A stretch of 64,000 nt of DNA from Micromonospora echinospora. Lineage in GTDB: Bacteria > Actinomycetota > Actinomycetes > Mycobacteriales > Micromonosporaceae. Below the pieces are notes generated by a model. It saw only the letters and a program-made list of their open reading frames with translations, had not been told where the DNA came from and searched no databases. Position numbers and translations under genes: made by a program. The DNA is taken from contig NZ_LT607413.1 of the NCBI RefSeq assembly GCF_900091495.1, positions 6,649,001 through 6,713,000 of the forward strand, read 5' to 3'. Shown here in pieces: positions 17,727-26,580 of the stretch (the first letter of the stretch is position 1; every line of letters starts with the position of its first letter).

Positions 17727-18744
17727 CGAGGCGTACCCGGGGGTCGGCGGCGGCGTAGGCGAGGTCGGTGGCCAGGTTCGCGGTCAGCACCACGACGGTG
17801 GTGGTCAGGGTGATCGCGGCCAGCAGGGGGAAGTCGCTGCCCAGGGCGGCCTGCACGGTGACCGCGCCCAGGCCGGGCAGGGAGAACACCGTCTCCACCA
17901 GGACGGCCCCGCCGACGATCTCCGGCAGGTGGGTGCCGACCAGGGTGAGGAACGGCAGCAGCGCGGTGCGCAGCGCGTGGCCGAAGAGCACCGTCCGGCC
18001 GGACAGTCCCCGGGCCCGGGCGGCCAGCACGTGGTCGTCGCGGAGGCTGTCGGCGACCGCGTCCCGGATGAACAGCACGAACCACGGGGCCTGGGACAGG
18101 GCCAGCACCGTCACCGGCAGGACCAGGTGGTGGGCCACGTCGGCGGGGTCGGTGCCGGTGGCGGCGACGTCGGTGAGGCCACCGGCGGGCAGCCAGCCGA
18201 GGGTGAGCGCGAACACGGCGATGGCGGCCAGCCCGATCCAGAACACCGGCATCGACTGCACGGCGTAGGCGGTGGCGCGCAGGGACCGGTCGAACCATCC
18301 GCCGCGCCGGTAGGCGGCGAGGGTGCCCAGCAGCAGGCTCGCCACGAGGACCAGGGCGAGGGCGAGGCCGACGAGCAGCAGGGTCCAGCCGGCGCGGGCC
18401 GCGAGCACCGAGGCGACCGGCTCGTGCCGGCTGGTCGACCAGCCGAGGTCGCCCTGGAGCAGGTTGCCCACCCAGCGGGCGTACTGCACCGGCAGCGGGT
18501 CGTCGACGCCCCAGTTGGCCCGGATCTGGGCGAGGTTCTCCTCGCTGGTGGTGAACGCGGCGGCCCCGGCGTACTGCTGCGCGGGGTCGATCGGCGAGGC
18601 CGCGCCGAGGGCGAACATGCCGACGCTGGTGGCCGCCAGGATCGGCACCGCGACCAGCAACCGGCGGCGGACGACCGCGCCGGCCCCGGCCAGCCGGCGG
18701 GGACGCCGGCCGGCGGGGGTCTTCACCGCAACCGGCGGGGTCAC
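17719..18744 (-). CDS. DppB/NikB-like ABC transporter permease
   Basis: 341 residues from the GTG overlapping the binding-protein stop. DppB-type features: one N-terminal helix, a periplasmic loop ending NWGVDDPLPVQYARWVGNLL followed by GDLGWSTS, then about five helices and the docking loop ARGLSGRTVLFGHALRTALL. The final helix ends before DLAYAAADPRVRLDD, a common DppB ending. A longer upstream reading frame overlaps the binding-protein gene and was rejected. Confidence 0.85.
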   Translation of the reverse strand: MTPPVAVKTPAGRRPRRLAGAGAVVRRRLLVAVPILAATSVGMFALGAASPIDPAQQYAGAAAFTTSEENLAQIRANWGVDDPLPVQYARWVGNLLQGDLGWSTSRHEPVASVLAARAGWTLLLVGLALALVLVASLLLGTLAAYRRGGWFDRSLRATAYAVQSMPVFWIGLAAIAVFALTLGWLPAGGLTDVAATGTDPADVAHHLVLPVTVLALSQAPWFVLFIRDAVADSLRDDHVLAARARGLSGRTVLFGHALRTALLPFLTLVGTHLPEIVGGAVLVETVFSLPGLGAVTVQAALGSDFPLLAAITLTTTVVVLTANLATDLAYAAADPRVRLDD

Positions 18745-20324
18745 GGTGTCTTCGCCCAGGTGTGGATGTTCCACCAGAGGCTGTTGGCCACGTCGTGCTC
18801 GTGCGGCTCGACCCGCGGGGCGACGCCCTGGACGGCGTCGGAGACCACGTAGGTGTGCTGGAGGTAGGTGAGGAAGACCCAGGGCACGTCGGTGGCGAGC
18901 TGCTTCTGGAACGTCGCGTACGCGGCCTTGCGGGCGGCCGGGTCGGCGTTGGACCGGGCCTCCCGTAGCGCCTGGTCGACCACGGCGGAACGGTACGAGC
19001 CGGGGTTGAAGAAGCCCTGGCCAGCGAAGGTCGACGTGAACAGCTTGAACGAGACGAAGTCCGGGTCGTACGGCGTGCCGAAGCCCATGACCAGCCCGTC
19101 GGTCTTCATCCGGGGGGTGATCGCGTCCCAGGTCAGCCCCTCGGGAGTGATCTTGATGCCGACCTTCCGCGCGTCGGCGGTGACCGCCAGGGCGAGTTCC
19201 TTGCGCAGGCTGTCGGTGGCCGGGTACATGAGGGAGAACGCGGCCTGGCGGCCGTCCTTGACCCGGACGCCGTCCGGGCCCGGCTTCCAACCGGCCGCGT
19301 CCAGGACGGCGGTGGCGGCGGCCGGGTCGGCGGCCGGCTTGCCGACGATGGACGGCTCGACGAACTCCGACGTCGGCGGGATCGGCCCGAACGCCGGTTC
19401 CCCCGCCCCGCCGAGCACGCCGGCCACCATCGCTGACCGGTCCACCGCCGCGTTCAGCGCCTTCCGCACGGCCGGGTCCCCGGTGACCGGCCCGCCCATC
19501 GGCAGCATCACGCCCCGGTAGTCGGCGGTGGGCACCCGCTGCACCCGGTAGCCGGACCGCCCATCGAACCCGGACGCCAGTTTCGGGGCCAGCTCGGCGG
19601 CGTCAAACTCGCCGGCCCGCATCCGCTGGGCGCGGACGTTGTCGTCCGGGACGAACGCCACCACCACGCCGGAGTTGGCCGGCTTGCCGCCCCAGTACCG
19701 CTCGTTGGCGGCGAGCACCAACCGGTCGCCCGGCGTCCAGGAGGTCACCCGGTACGGGCCGGTGCCCACCGGTTTGCGGTTGAAGGCGGCCTTGTTGACG
19801 TCCTGTCCGGCGAGGGCCTTCGCCGGCACGATGCCCAGCGCGAGGCGCTGGAGGAACGGCGCGTAGGCGTACTCGAGGGTGAAGACCACGGTCGACGGGT
19901 CGGGTGCGGCGACGGAGGCGAGCATGTCCAGGTCGGACCGGAGCGTCGAGTCGACCTTCGGGTCCAGCACCGCCTGGTAGGTGAAGACCACGTCCTGCGC
20001 GGTCAACGGGGTGCCGTCGTGGAAGACCACCCCGTCACGGAGCTTCGCCGTGACCGTCCGCCCGTCGGCCGACACGGTCGGCAGCTCACGGGCCAGGGCC
20101 GGCACGAGCTGGTTACGGTCGTCGCGGGCGACCAGGCCGTCGAAGATCAGCGAGCCGCCGTCGACGCCGTAGTTCAGCACCGGGTTGAGCGTGTCCGGCT
20201 CGCCCGCCGTCGCCACCACGAGCCGGTCGCCGCCGTCGCCGCCTGGGGTGTCCGCCGGGGACGAGCAGGCGGCCAGGGCGACCACACCGGCGGCGAGAAG
20301 CGCCACCATCCGCGCAGACCGCAC
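18741..20324 (-). CDS. Family 5 extracellular solute-binding lipoprotein (peptide/nickel type)
   Basis: 527 residues from the GTG at 20324, chosen for the AGGAAAGAGGAA ribosome-binding stretch just upstream; an internal ATG at 20309 has none. A short basic N terminus and hydrophobic core end in the lipobox LAAC. The SBP_bac_5 body shows LVVATAGEPDTLNPVLNYG, LRDGVVFHDGTPLTAQDVVF, RKPVGTGPYRVTSW and WNIHTW at the end. A His-containing PHEHD segment lies near the C terminus. First gene of a tightly coupled importer operon that diverges from the B12-riboswitch-controlled cobalt transporter. Peptide, nickel or another ligand is possible. Confidence 0.85.
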   Translation of the reverse strand: MRSARMVALLAAGVVALAACSSPADTPGGDGGDRLVVATAGEPDTLNPVLNYGVDGGSLIFDGLVARDDRNQLVPALARELPTVSADGRTVTAKLRDGVVFHDGTPLTAQDVVFTYQAVLDPKVDSTLRSDLDMLASVAAPDPSTVVFTLEYAYAPFLQRLALGIVPAKALAGQDVNKAAFNRKPVGTGPYRVTSWTPGDRLVLAANERYWGGKPANSGVVVAFVPDDNVRAQRMRAGEFDAAELAPKLASGFDGRSGYRVQRVPTADYRGVMLPMGGPVTGDPAVRKALNAAVDRSAMVAGVLGGAGEPAFGPIPPTSEFVEPSIVGKPAADPAAATAVLDAAGWKPGPDGVRVKDGRQAAFSLMYPATDSLRKELALAVTADARKVGIKITPEGLTWDAITPRMKTDGLVMGFGTPYDPDFVSFKLFTSTFAGQGFFNPGSYRSAVVDQALREARSNADPAARKAAYATFQKQLATDVPWVFLTYLQHTYVVSDAVQGVAPRVEPHEHDVANSLWWNIHTWAKTP

Positions 20325-20554
20325 GGGGTTCCTCTTTCCTTGGTCGACGACGAAGGCGCGGTCACAGGCGGACCGCAGGGCAATCCTTGCGTAGTTGCCA
20401 AGAGGTTGCAATAGCGGCCCGAGGGGTGATCATCACAACCGGTGCCCCCTGCTTGACCTGCGCCTCGGGCACCGCCGCCGGCCACCGGGGACCCGGCTGT
20501 CAGCCGCAGGTGGATCACCGCTCTTGCCCCCGCCGGTCGCCGGTCGATAGCCTC

Positions 20555-20706
20555 TCGCCGTCAAGGTGCTCGGGAAGCCGGTGGAAGACCGGCGCGGCCC
20601 TCGCCACTGTGACCGGGGAGTGACCTCCGACTTGCGCCACTAGGCCGACGGCCTGGGAAGGCCGGAGGAAGCGTCGATCCGGGAGCCAGGAGACCGGCCT
20701 TGACGG
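20555..20706 (+). promoter_or_regulatory. Cobalamin (B12) riboswitch upstream of cbiM
   Basis: The leader shows the conserved cobalamin riboswitch blocks in order: GGTGCTCGGGAAGCCGGTG, CGCCACTGTGACCGG, and the B12 box GGGAGCCAGGAGACC close to the 3' end. It ends about 40 bases before the cbiM start. In this class, adenosylcobalamin binding shuts down expression of cobalt uptake and cobalamin genes. All five downstream genes are coupled, so one switch should control cobalt uptake and cobK. Boundaries are approximate. Confidence 0.92.
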
Positions 20707-20746
20707 TGTGATCTCGTCCACGAGGTGCTGGAGAGGAAGGTCTTCG

Positions 20747-21427
20747 ATGCACATCGCCGAGGGGTACCTACCCCCGGTGCAGGCAGCGGCATGGTTCGCG
20801 GTGTCCGCACCCTTTGTCGTCCACGGCAGCCGGGCTCTCGTCCGGCAGGTCCGGCAGGACCCGGAGTCCAAGTTGTTGCTGGGAGCGGCGGGTGCCTTCA
20901 CCTTCGCGCTCTCGGCCCTGAAGATCCCGTCGGTGACCGGGTCCTGTTCCCACCCCACCGGCACCGGCCTCGGCGCGGTGCTGTTCCGACCACCGGTGAT
21001 GAGCGTCCTCGGCGGCATCGTGCTGCTGTTCCAGGCGGTCCTGCTGGCCCACGGCGGGCTGAGCACACTGGGCGCGAACATCTTCTCGATGGCGATCGTC
21101 GGCCCGTGGGTGGCGTACGGCGTCTACCTGCTGGCCCGCCGCCTGGGTGGCAGCCTGGACGTGGCGGTGTTCCTGGCCGCCGCGCTGGGCGGGCTGGCGA
21201 CGTACTGCGTCACCAGCGTGCAGCTCGCGCTGGCGTTCCCCGACCCGACGTCCGGCTTCCTCGGCGCGGTGGTCAAGTTCGGTGGGATCTTCGCCGTCAC
21301 CCAGATCCCCCTGGCGATCAGCGAGGGGCTGCTGTCGGTGCTGGTGGTGCGGCTGCTCACCCGGGTCAGCGGAGACGAGCTGCGGCGCCTCGGCGTGCTG
21401 CGCAAGCCCCAGGAGGTAGCGGCGTGA
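20747..21427 (+). CDS. cbiM: Cobalt ECF transporter permease CbiM
   Basis: 226 residues starting [10 protein letters not shown]. The N-terminal Met-His in this motif supplies the Co2+ ligands of CbiM proteins, so the ATG at 20747 is the true start; GAGAGGAAGG lies upstream. About six to seven hydrophobic helices follow, with the conserved [15 protein letters not shown]. CbiM is the substrate-specific membrane component of the energy-coupling cobalt importer, working with CbiN, CbiQ and CbiO encoded next. The stop overlaps the cbiN GTG. Confidence 0.93.
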   Translation: MHIAEGYLPPVQAAAWFAVSAPFVVHGSRALVRQVRQDPESKLLLGAAGAFTFALSALKIPSVTGSCSHPTGTGLGAVLFRPPVMSVLGGIVLLFQAVLLAHGGLSTLGANIFSMAIVGPWVAYGVYLLARRLGGSLDVAVFLAAALGGLATYCVTSVQLALAFPDPTSGFLGAVVKFGGIFAVTQIPLAISEGLLSVLVVRLLTRVSGDELRRLGVLRKPQEVAA

Positions 21428-21741
21428 AGCGCTTCGGACGGGTCAACCTGCTCCTGCTGCTGGCGGTGGTCGCGCTGGCGGTGGCCCCGCTGGTGCTCGG
21501 GCTCGGCGGTTCGGCCGAGGAGCCGTTCACCGGGGCGGACGCCCAGGCCGAGGAGAGGATCGTCGCCGACCACCCGGACTACGAACCGTGGTTCTCCTCC
21601 ATCTACGAGCCGCCCTCCGGTGAAATCGAGTCGGGCCTGTTCGCCCTCCAGGCGGCGGTGGGCGCCGGGTTCCTCGGCTACTACTTCGGGGTCGCCCGCA
21701 CCCGACAGCGGCTGCGCGACGCCGACGCCGCCAACGGCTAG
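21424..21741 (+). CDS. cbiN: Cobalt transport protein CbiN
   Basis: 105 residues with two membrane segments ([19 protein letters not shown] and a C-terminal [14 protein letters not shown]) joined by an extracytoplasmic loop with [20 protein letters not shown], the usual CbiN arrangement. GTG overlaps the cbiM stop, and the stop overlaps the cbiQ GTG. CbiN interacts with CbiM and is needed for metal uptake. Confidence 0.9.
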   Translation: MKRFGRVNLLLLLAVVALAVAPLVLGLGGSAEEPFTGADAQAEERIVADHPDYEPWFSSIYEPPSGEIESGLFALQAAVGAGFLGYYFGVARTRQRLRDADAANG

Positions 21742-22487
21742 TGTTCGCCCTCGACGTCGCCGCGCACACCGGTCCCTGGCGGGTACGGCACCCGGGCGAG
21801 AAGGCACTGCTGGCGCTGGGCCTGCTGGGGTGCGCGGTGGCCCTGCCGACGTGGCCGGGCGCCGCGTTGGCGGGCACCGCCGCCGCGCTGCTGCTGGTCG
21901 GTCCGGCCCGGGTTCCGGTGCCGGTGCTGCTGCGGGCGGCCCGGGTGCCGGCGCTGTTCATTGCCACCTCCGCGGTGCCGCTGCTGGTCTCCGTGCACTC
22001 CCCGACCCGGCTGGGCTGGAACCCGGCCGGGGTCGGGACGGCGGCCACGACGACCGGCCGCGCGGCGGCGGCCCTGCTGTGCCTGCTGCTGTTCAGCGCC
22101 ACCACCCCCCTGTCCGACGTCCTGCCGAGGCTGGTCCGGCTCGGGGTCCCGGCGGCGGTGACCGAGGTCGCCGCGCTGACGTACCGGATGCTGTTCCTGC
22201 TGGTCGACAGCGTGCGCGCGGTACGCGAGGCGCAGGCGGCGCGGCTGGGCTACCGGACCTGGCGCACGGCGCACCGGTCCCTGGCCGGGCAGGCGGGGGC
22301 GATCTTCGTCCGGGCCTTCACCCGGGCCCGCCGCCTGGAGGAGGGACTGGCAGTACGCGGCTACACCGGGTCACTGGCGGTACAGGTGGAGGTCCGGCGG
22401 CTCTCCCCGGCCTTCGTGGTCGCGTCCGTCGCGCTGTTGGCGTCGATCGTGGCCCTGACGGCCGTTTCCGGTGGGCTGTGGCGGTGA
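21741..22487 (+). CDS. cbiQ: Cobalt ECF transporter T component CbiQ
   Basis: 248 residues. Several membrane helices and the two T-component coupling motifs with Ala-Arg-Gly-like turns: AQAARLGYRTWRT and ARRLEEGLAVRGYTG, which contact the ATPase. GTG start shares one base with the cbiN stop; ends overlapping cbiO. Couples ATP hydrolysis to CbiM. Confidence 0.9.
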   Translation: MFALDVAAHTGPWRVRHPGEKALLALGLLGCAVALPTWPGAALAGTAAALLLVGPARVPVPVLLRAARVPALFIATSAVPLLVSVHSPTRLGWNPAGVGTAATTTGRAAAALLCLLLFSATTPLSDVLPRLVRLGVPAAVTEVAALTYRMLFLLVDSVRAVREAQAARLGYRTWRTAHRSLAGQAGAIFVRAFTRARRLEEGLAVRGYTGSLAVQVEVRRLSPAFVVASVALLASIVALTAVSGGLWR

Positions 22488-23326
22488 CCGGACCACTGCT
22501 GCGGATGTCCGGCGTGGACTTCGCCTACCAGCCCCGCCAACCCGTGCTCACCGGCGTCGACCTGGCCGTCCTGCCCGGTCAGCGGCTGGCCGTGGTGGGG
22601 CCCAACGGCGGCGGGAAGACCACCCTGTTCCGACTCGCGGTCGGCGCGCTCGCCCCGGACGCCGGGCGGATCGAGGTGGCCGGCACGCCGGTGCGACGCA
22701 CCCGGTCGGGCCTGCTGGAGCTGCGGCAGCGGGTGCAGCTGGTGCTCCAGGACCCGGACGACCAGTTGTTCTCCGCCAACGTCCGCCAAGACGTCTCGTT
22801 CGGGCCGATGAACCTCGGCCTCGATCCGAGGCAGGTGCGACAGCGCTGCGACGAGGCGCTGGCCGCGTTGCAGGTCACCGCGCTGGCCGACCGCCCCACC
22901 CACCTGCTGTCGTACGGCCAACGCAAGCGGGTCGCCATCGCCGGAGCGGTGGCGCTCCGACCGGAGCTGCTGATCCTCGACGAGCCGACCGCCGGACTCG
23001 ACCCGGCGGGCGTGGAGGCGCTGCTGCGCACCCTCGACGACCTGCACGCCGCCGGGACCACCATCCTGGTCTCCACCCACGACGTCGACCTCGCGTTCCG
23101 GTGGGCGGACGAGGTGGTGGTCGTGGCCGGCGGCGGCGTGCGCCGGGTGCCGACCACCGAGGCGCTGGCCGACCCGGAGCTGCTCGCGGCGGCGCGGCTG
23201 ACCCCCGCCTGGGCGCCCCTGGTGCACCGGCTGATCGACCGGTTGCCCCACCTGTCCGGGGCCCGCCCCCGCTCCGCCGCCGAACTGGCGGCCCTGCTGG
23301 CGACCACCGAAGAAGGGGCCGTATGA
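22484..23326 (+). CDS. cbiO: Cobalt ECF transporter ATPase CbiO
   Basis: 280 residues. Walker A GPNGGGKTT, Q-loop in VLQDPDDQLFSANVRQDVSF (typical of CbiO/EcfA), signature LSYGQRKRVAIAGA, Walker B LLILDEPTAGLDP and switch His STHDVD. One ATPase gene is present, so the system presumably works as a homodimer. GTG overlaps the cbiQ stop; its own stop overlaps the cobK ATG. Confidence 0.93.
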   Translation: MTGPLLRMSGVDFAYQPRQPVLTGVDLAVLPGQRLAVVGPNGGGKTTLFRLAVGALAPDAGRIEVAGTPVRRTRSGLLELRQRVQLVLQDPDDQLFSANVRQDVSFGPMNLGLDPRQVRQRCDEALAALQVTALADRPTHLLSYGQRKRVAIAGAVALRPELLILDEPTAGLDPAGVEALLRTLDDLHAAGTTILVSTHDVDLAFRWADEVVVVAGGGVRRVPTTEALADPELLAAARLTPAWAPLVHRLIDRLPHLSGARPRSAAELAALLATTEEGAV

Positions 23327-24135
23327 CCGTCGACGACAATCCCGGACCGACGGGTACCGACCGCCGTGAAGCGCGCCGCGTCCCGAGATGGCGGCTGCTG
23401 ATCCTCGGCGGGACGGCCGAGGCCCGCGCCCTCGCGGCGGCGGTCACCGCCCGGCCGGACGTCGCGGTCGCCTCCTCGCTGGCCGGACGGGTGGCCGAGC
23501 CCCGGCTGCCGGTCGGTGAGGTGCGCATCGGTGGTTTCGGCGGCGCGGCCGGCCTGGCCGCCTGGCTGGACGAGCACCGGATCGACGCGGTGGTCGACGC
23601 CACCCACCCGTACGCGGCGCGGATGCGGGTCTCCGGCATCGAGGCCGCCGCCACGGCGGGCGTGCCACACCTGCGCCTGGAGCGTCCGGGCTGGACGGCG
23701 CAGCCGGGCGACCGCTGGCACCGGGTGCCCGACCTGCCCGGCGCGGTGGCCGCGTTGCCGGCGCTGGGGCGGCGGGTGCTGCTGACCACCGGCCGGCAGA
23801 GCCTGGCCGCGTTCGCTCCCCTGGCGGACCTGTGGTTCCTCGCCCGGGTGGTGGACGCCCCGGACGAGCCGGTGCCGGCGCACGTACGGCTGCTGCGCAG
23901 TCGAGGCCCCTACACCGTGGACGGGGAGACCGATCTGATCCGCGAGCACCGCATCGACGTAGTGGTCACCAAGGACAGCGGCGGTGCGCTCACCGAGGCG
24001 AAGCTGACCGCCGCCCGTCGGCTCGGCCTGCCGGTGCTGATGATCGACCGGCCGGCACCGGCCCGCCCGCCCGCGACGGTCACCACGGTCGACGACGCGG
24101 TGCGCTGGCTGGACCGGCACCTGCCGGCGGGGTGA
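23323..24135 (+). CDS. cobK: Precorrin-6A reductase CobK/CbiJ
   Basis: 270 residues. Family marks: LLILGGTAEARALA at the N terminus, SSLAGRVAEP, GEVRIGGFGGAAGLAAWL, AVVDATHPYAARM, VLLTTGRQSLAAF and VVTKDSGGALTEAKLTAA. It reduces the macrocycle of precorrin-6A with NADPH in cobalamin biosynthesis. ATGA overlap with cbiO places it in the riboswitch operon. Last gene before a 4.2-kb stretch of unrelated genes that separates it from cobIJ, cobH and cobG. Confidence 0.92.
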   Translation: MTVDDNPGPTGTDRREARRVPRWRLLILGGTAEARALAAAVTARPDVAVASSLAGRVAEPRLPVGEVRIGGFGGAAGLAAWLDEHRIDAVVDATHPYAARMRVSGIEAAATAGVPHLRLERPGWTAQPGDRWHRVPDLPGAVAALPALGRRVLLTTGRQSLAAFAPLADLWFLARVVDAPDEPVPAHVRLLRSRGPYTVDGETDLIREHRIDVVVTKDSGGALTEAKLTAARRLGLPVLMIDRPAPARPPATVTTVDDAVRWLDRHLPAG

Positions 24136-24326
24136 TGGGGGACTGCCCCGCCGAGTGGATCCGGGCCGACGGCTACGACATCCTCGTCGGTCACCGCGCC
24201 ACCTGGTACAGCGGCCAGGTGTTCCCGGCCACCGTTGGCAGACACGGCAGGCCGGGCACGGCGGATCCCCGGCGCTGGCACCCGAAGTTCGACTCGGGTT
24301 CGGCCAGTGCTGGACTAGCATCCTGA
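24135..24326 (+). CDS. Small hypothetical protein (uncertain)
   Basis: A 63-codon frame whose ATG shares a base with the cobK TGA. The first half (ADGYDILVGHRATWYSG, then FPATVG) reads like folded protein rather than a GC shadow, but the C terminus is low-quality and no family is recognised. It could be a gene remnant at the left boundary of the islet between the cob gene blocks. Confidence 0.3.
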   Translation: MGDCPAEWIRADGYDILVGHRATWYSGQVFPATVGRHGRPGTADPRRWHPKFDSGSASAGLAS

Positions 24327-24328
24327 TC

Positions 24329-24622
24329 ATGTCGGGAGAGAGGACGGTGGCCGAGATACGGTTGACGGAGCGACACCGTCCGACAGGATTCACCCGTCAC
24401 TACTACGGCCACCCGGGCGGGCCCAGGGTCGAGGTCCCTCCGCCGGTGTCGCTGCGCCTGGTGCAGTACGCCGGCGACGAGCCACGGGTGTACCTCTTCT
24501 ACTGCGATGCCACCGGCGAGGAGATGACCGACACTCTCCACGACTCGCTGGAGGACGCCATGGACCAGGCCAAGGCCGAGTTCCGCGTGCGCCGGGACGA
24601 GTGGCGCCACGCGCCCCGGTGA
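24329..24622 (+). CDS. Hypothetical protein, 97 residues
   Basis: ATG at 24329 follows GATC-rich, relatively AT-containing sequence. The protein is mixed alpha/beta: VSLRLVQYAGDEPRVYLFYC, then an acidic stretch DATGEEMTDTLHDSLEDAMDQA and a basic C terminus. No signal peptide or membrane segment. Its stop overlaps the GTG of the following SUKH-like gene, so the two are probably co-expressed and may form a functional pair. Small proteins paired with SUKH immunity proteins are common in polymorphic toxin loci, but no toxin is visible here. Function unknown. Confidence 0.55.
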   Translation: MSGERTVAEIRLTERHRPTGFTRHYYGHPGGPRVEVPPPVSLRLVQYAGDEPRVYLFYCDATGEEMTDTLHDSLEDAMDQAKAEFRVRRDEWRHAPR

Positions 24623-24999
24623 CGACGTTCTACGTGATCTCACGCCCTGGTTCGAGTCTCCCCCTGGCCTTTCTCGCCAACGTCGATTCGATGCGCCGCG
24701 AGAGCAGAACGCTCACCGAACTCGCCGACGACCCGCCTCCCTCGCACCTGTTCCGGCAAACCCGGGGCAGCATCTCCACCGTCGGCGTCGAGCTGCCCTG
24801 GCTCGACGCGGAGCAGGCAGTCTTCATCGCGGTCGACCGCATCCCCGGTGATGACGTCGCGATGGCCCTCGACTATCGCACCGACCCCGCCGATCCCCGG
24901 GTCGTCGTCAGCGACTTCTGGACCGACCCGAAGCAATGCTCCTGGCGGGCCGTCGCCCCGACCTTCTCCCAACTCGTAGAGATCCTCCGGCTCGTCTGA
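24619..24999 (+). CDS. SUKH (SMI1/KNR4)-like protein
   Basis: 126 residues from a GTG overlapping the previous stop. The C-terminal half (PRVVVSDFWTDPKQCSWRAV, then APTFSQLVEILRLV) matches the ending typical of SMI1/KNR4-like immunity proteins, where a DPxVV segment, a tryptophan and a final helix recur. SUKH proteins are immunity proteins for secreted toxins or bacterial effector-neutralising factors. It is shorter than many members. The match is judged by eye; moderate confidence in the superfamily, none in a specific toxin. Confidence 0.5.
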   Translation: MTTFYVISRPGSSLPLAFLANVDSMRRESRTLTELADDPPPSHLFRQTRGSISTVGVELPWLDAEQAVFIAVDRIPGDDVAMALDYRTDPADPRVVVSDFWTDPKQCSWRAVAPTFSQLVEILRLV

Positions 25000-25068
25000 C
25001 CCGACAGCGGTTCGCTGCTTACCGACCGGGTGACCTCCGGTCGGAGTCCTTCGACCGGTGGCCCACCG

Positions 25069-25563
25069 CTAACCCACAAGGCTCTTGGTCATGACGTGCT
25101 CACGGCGCACGCCGTCGGGCATGAGGTCACCGAGTTCACCCGTGTTACGGAAGCCGTGCCGCTGGTAGAGGGCCCAGGCGTGCTCGTTGCCCTCCACCAC
25201 GGCCAGCCGCAGCGTCCGCGCGCCCACCAGCCGGGCCCACTGCTCGACCGCCCGCACGAGGTGGTCGCCCACGCCTCGGCCACGTCCCGCAGGCGCCACG
25301 TACATCGAGATCAGCTCGACGATCCCGTCGTGGCCGGTCGGCACCCCGCTGGCCATCCCGGCGGGTCGCCCGTCGAGCACGGCCACAACGTTGTACGAGC
25401 CGGGGATGGCCAGTCGCCCGCGCCAGCGTTCCTGACGGTCGCCGTCGCCCTGCCAGTCCGCCAGTTGAGCGCCGAAGGCGTACCCGGCCTCCGCCAGCGC
25501 CGCGAGCCGCAGCTCCCGCCACAGCCGCCAATCGCCCACGCCGAGCACACGGGTATCGACCAT
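25069..25563 (-). CDS. GNAT family N-acetyltransferase
   Basis: 164 residues from the ATG at 25563. The acetyl-CoA binding motif A is clear: ELISMYVAPAGRGRGVGDHL (RGRGVG pyrophosphate loop), followed by TLRLAVVEGNEHAWALYQRH and GF, the usual motif B. Substrate unknown. Transcribed against its neighbours within the islet between the cob gene blocks. No good Shine-Dalgarno precedes the ATG. Confidence 0.8.
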   Translation of the reverse strand: MVDTRVLGVGDWRLWRELRLAALAEAGYAFGAQLADWQGDGDRQERWRGRLAIPGSYNVVAVLDGRPAGMASGVPTGHDGIVELISMYVAPAGRGRGVGDHLVRAVEQWARLVGARTLRLAVVEGNEHAWALYQRHGFRNTGELGDLMPDGVRREHVMTKSLVG

Positions 25564-25702
25564 GCGGAGAGGGTTCCGCAGACGCGGCGAGCAGGCAACC
25601 CGTATCCGGGCGACGGGGTGTCCCGGCACGCGTCACTGGAGCCCGACGCCGGTGGGTAGCGCGGAGCCCGGCGTGGTGCCACCCGGACGGTGCCTGTCTC
25701 CG

Positions 25703-25957
25703 GGCAAGGCGAACGTGGACGTCTACTTGCAGGCGTTCTGGTGCGATCCCTTCGGATGCCGATGGGTCACCGTTGCCTCAGGCTCGGGCGACTACGCCGC
25801 AGGAGGCGGTTCAGGCAACCGAGCCACGGCGAGAATGAACTGCTCCAGCAGCACGGACGTCGGCTGGAGGGCCGTCACTGATGTCGACCTGCCCGGTATC
25901 GCCGACCCCTCTGAGATGTACTACGGGGATCCCCTGGACCTCCCGTGTAGCCCCTGA
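25703..25957 (+). pseudogene. C-terminal remnant of a secreted protein
   Basis: From about 25703 the frame reads as ordinary secreted protein: NVDVYLQAFWCDPFGCRWVT, an ASGSGDY/AGGGSGNRATAR segment, paired cysteines and a TDVDLPGIADPSEMYYGD ending. Upstream in the same frame there is no signal peptide and the sequence becomes Arg/Pro-rich shadow, overlapping the antisense start of the acetyltransferase gene. I read this as the 3' end of a gene that lost its 5' half. A short leaderless gene is the alternative. Confidence 0.5.
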
Positions 25958-26062
25958 TCACCAACCGCCGCTACTTCCCCACGACGTCGTAACCCGTGAT
26001 CAGATGACACGGTTTGTGCAAGTGTCAGTAGAAGCGGCCACGGGAACGTCGGGAGTGCGACA

Positions 26063-26536
26063 GTGAGCAGCGAGGAAGCAGGCTGGCGCCCGTACCCGGG
26101 TGCCTACCGCGCTCCCACCAATCTTCCCCGGGTCGAACCCGGCCGCATTGTCGGCTTGGGCGCCACCTGCGATCTCGCACGGGCCTACCCCGAGGATGTG
26201 TGCACCCGCAGCTTCATCGTCAGTGAGTTCGTGAAGCTGGAGGACGGCCGGCGCGTGCTCCTGCACGCGGAACGTGGGCTCACTCTCACCGCCCGATCAA
26301 CCGGAGCCCCAGGTGGTGGCGCTATCCCGCTGCACGAGACTCGGGACAGCCTCACCCAGGACGTCCTGACCGTCGTGCTTCCCGACGACGAGGAGTCCGG
26401 AGAGGAACACCCCTGGTCATGGCTGGCCGAGCTGGCCCAGGCTCGCGGCCTGGAGGTGACCGCGGACGACCTACGAGGGCTTCCGTACGAGGTGGTCTTC
26501 ACCGACGCGGTCTCCCGCTGGCTCACGCCCGACTGA
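26063..26536 (+). CDS. Hypothetical protein, 157 residues
   Basis: GTG start. Balanced soluble composition with no signal peptide or membrane segment; strand-rich middle (RIVGLGATCDLARAYPEDVC, SFIVSEFVKLEDGRRVLLHA) and an acidic linker (VVLPDDEESGEEHPWSWL). Followed by a strong hairpin terminator at 26543-26571, which supports it being an expressed gene. No family recognised. It lies in the islet between cobK and cobIJ. Confidence 0.6.
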   Translation: MSSEEAGWRPYPGAYRAPTNLPRVEPGRIVGLGATCDLARAYPEDVCTRSFIVSEFVKLEDGRRVLLHAERGLTLTARSTGAPGGGAIPLHETRDSLTQDVLTVVLPDDEESGEEHPWSWLAELAQARGLEVTADDLRGLPYEVVFTDAVSRWLTPD

Positions 26537-26542
26537 GACCCA

Positions 26543-26571
26543 GGCGGGGGCAAGGCGGCCTTGCCCCCGCC
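26543..26571. terminator. Strong hairpin terminator
   Basis: GGCGGGGGCAAGG (26543-26555) and CCTTGCCCCCGCC (26559-26571) form a perfect 13-bp stem with a 3-base loop, seven bases after a stop codon. No U-tract. Confidence 0.75.
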
Positions 26572-26580
26572 TCCGGGCCG

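Noticed and set aside
16851..18744. Calling the importer nikBCDE outright
   Set aside because: Permease sequences do not separate nickel from peptide systems by eye, so no gene symbols were assigned.
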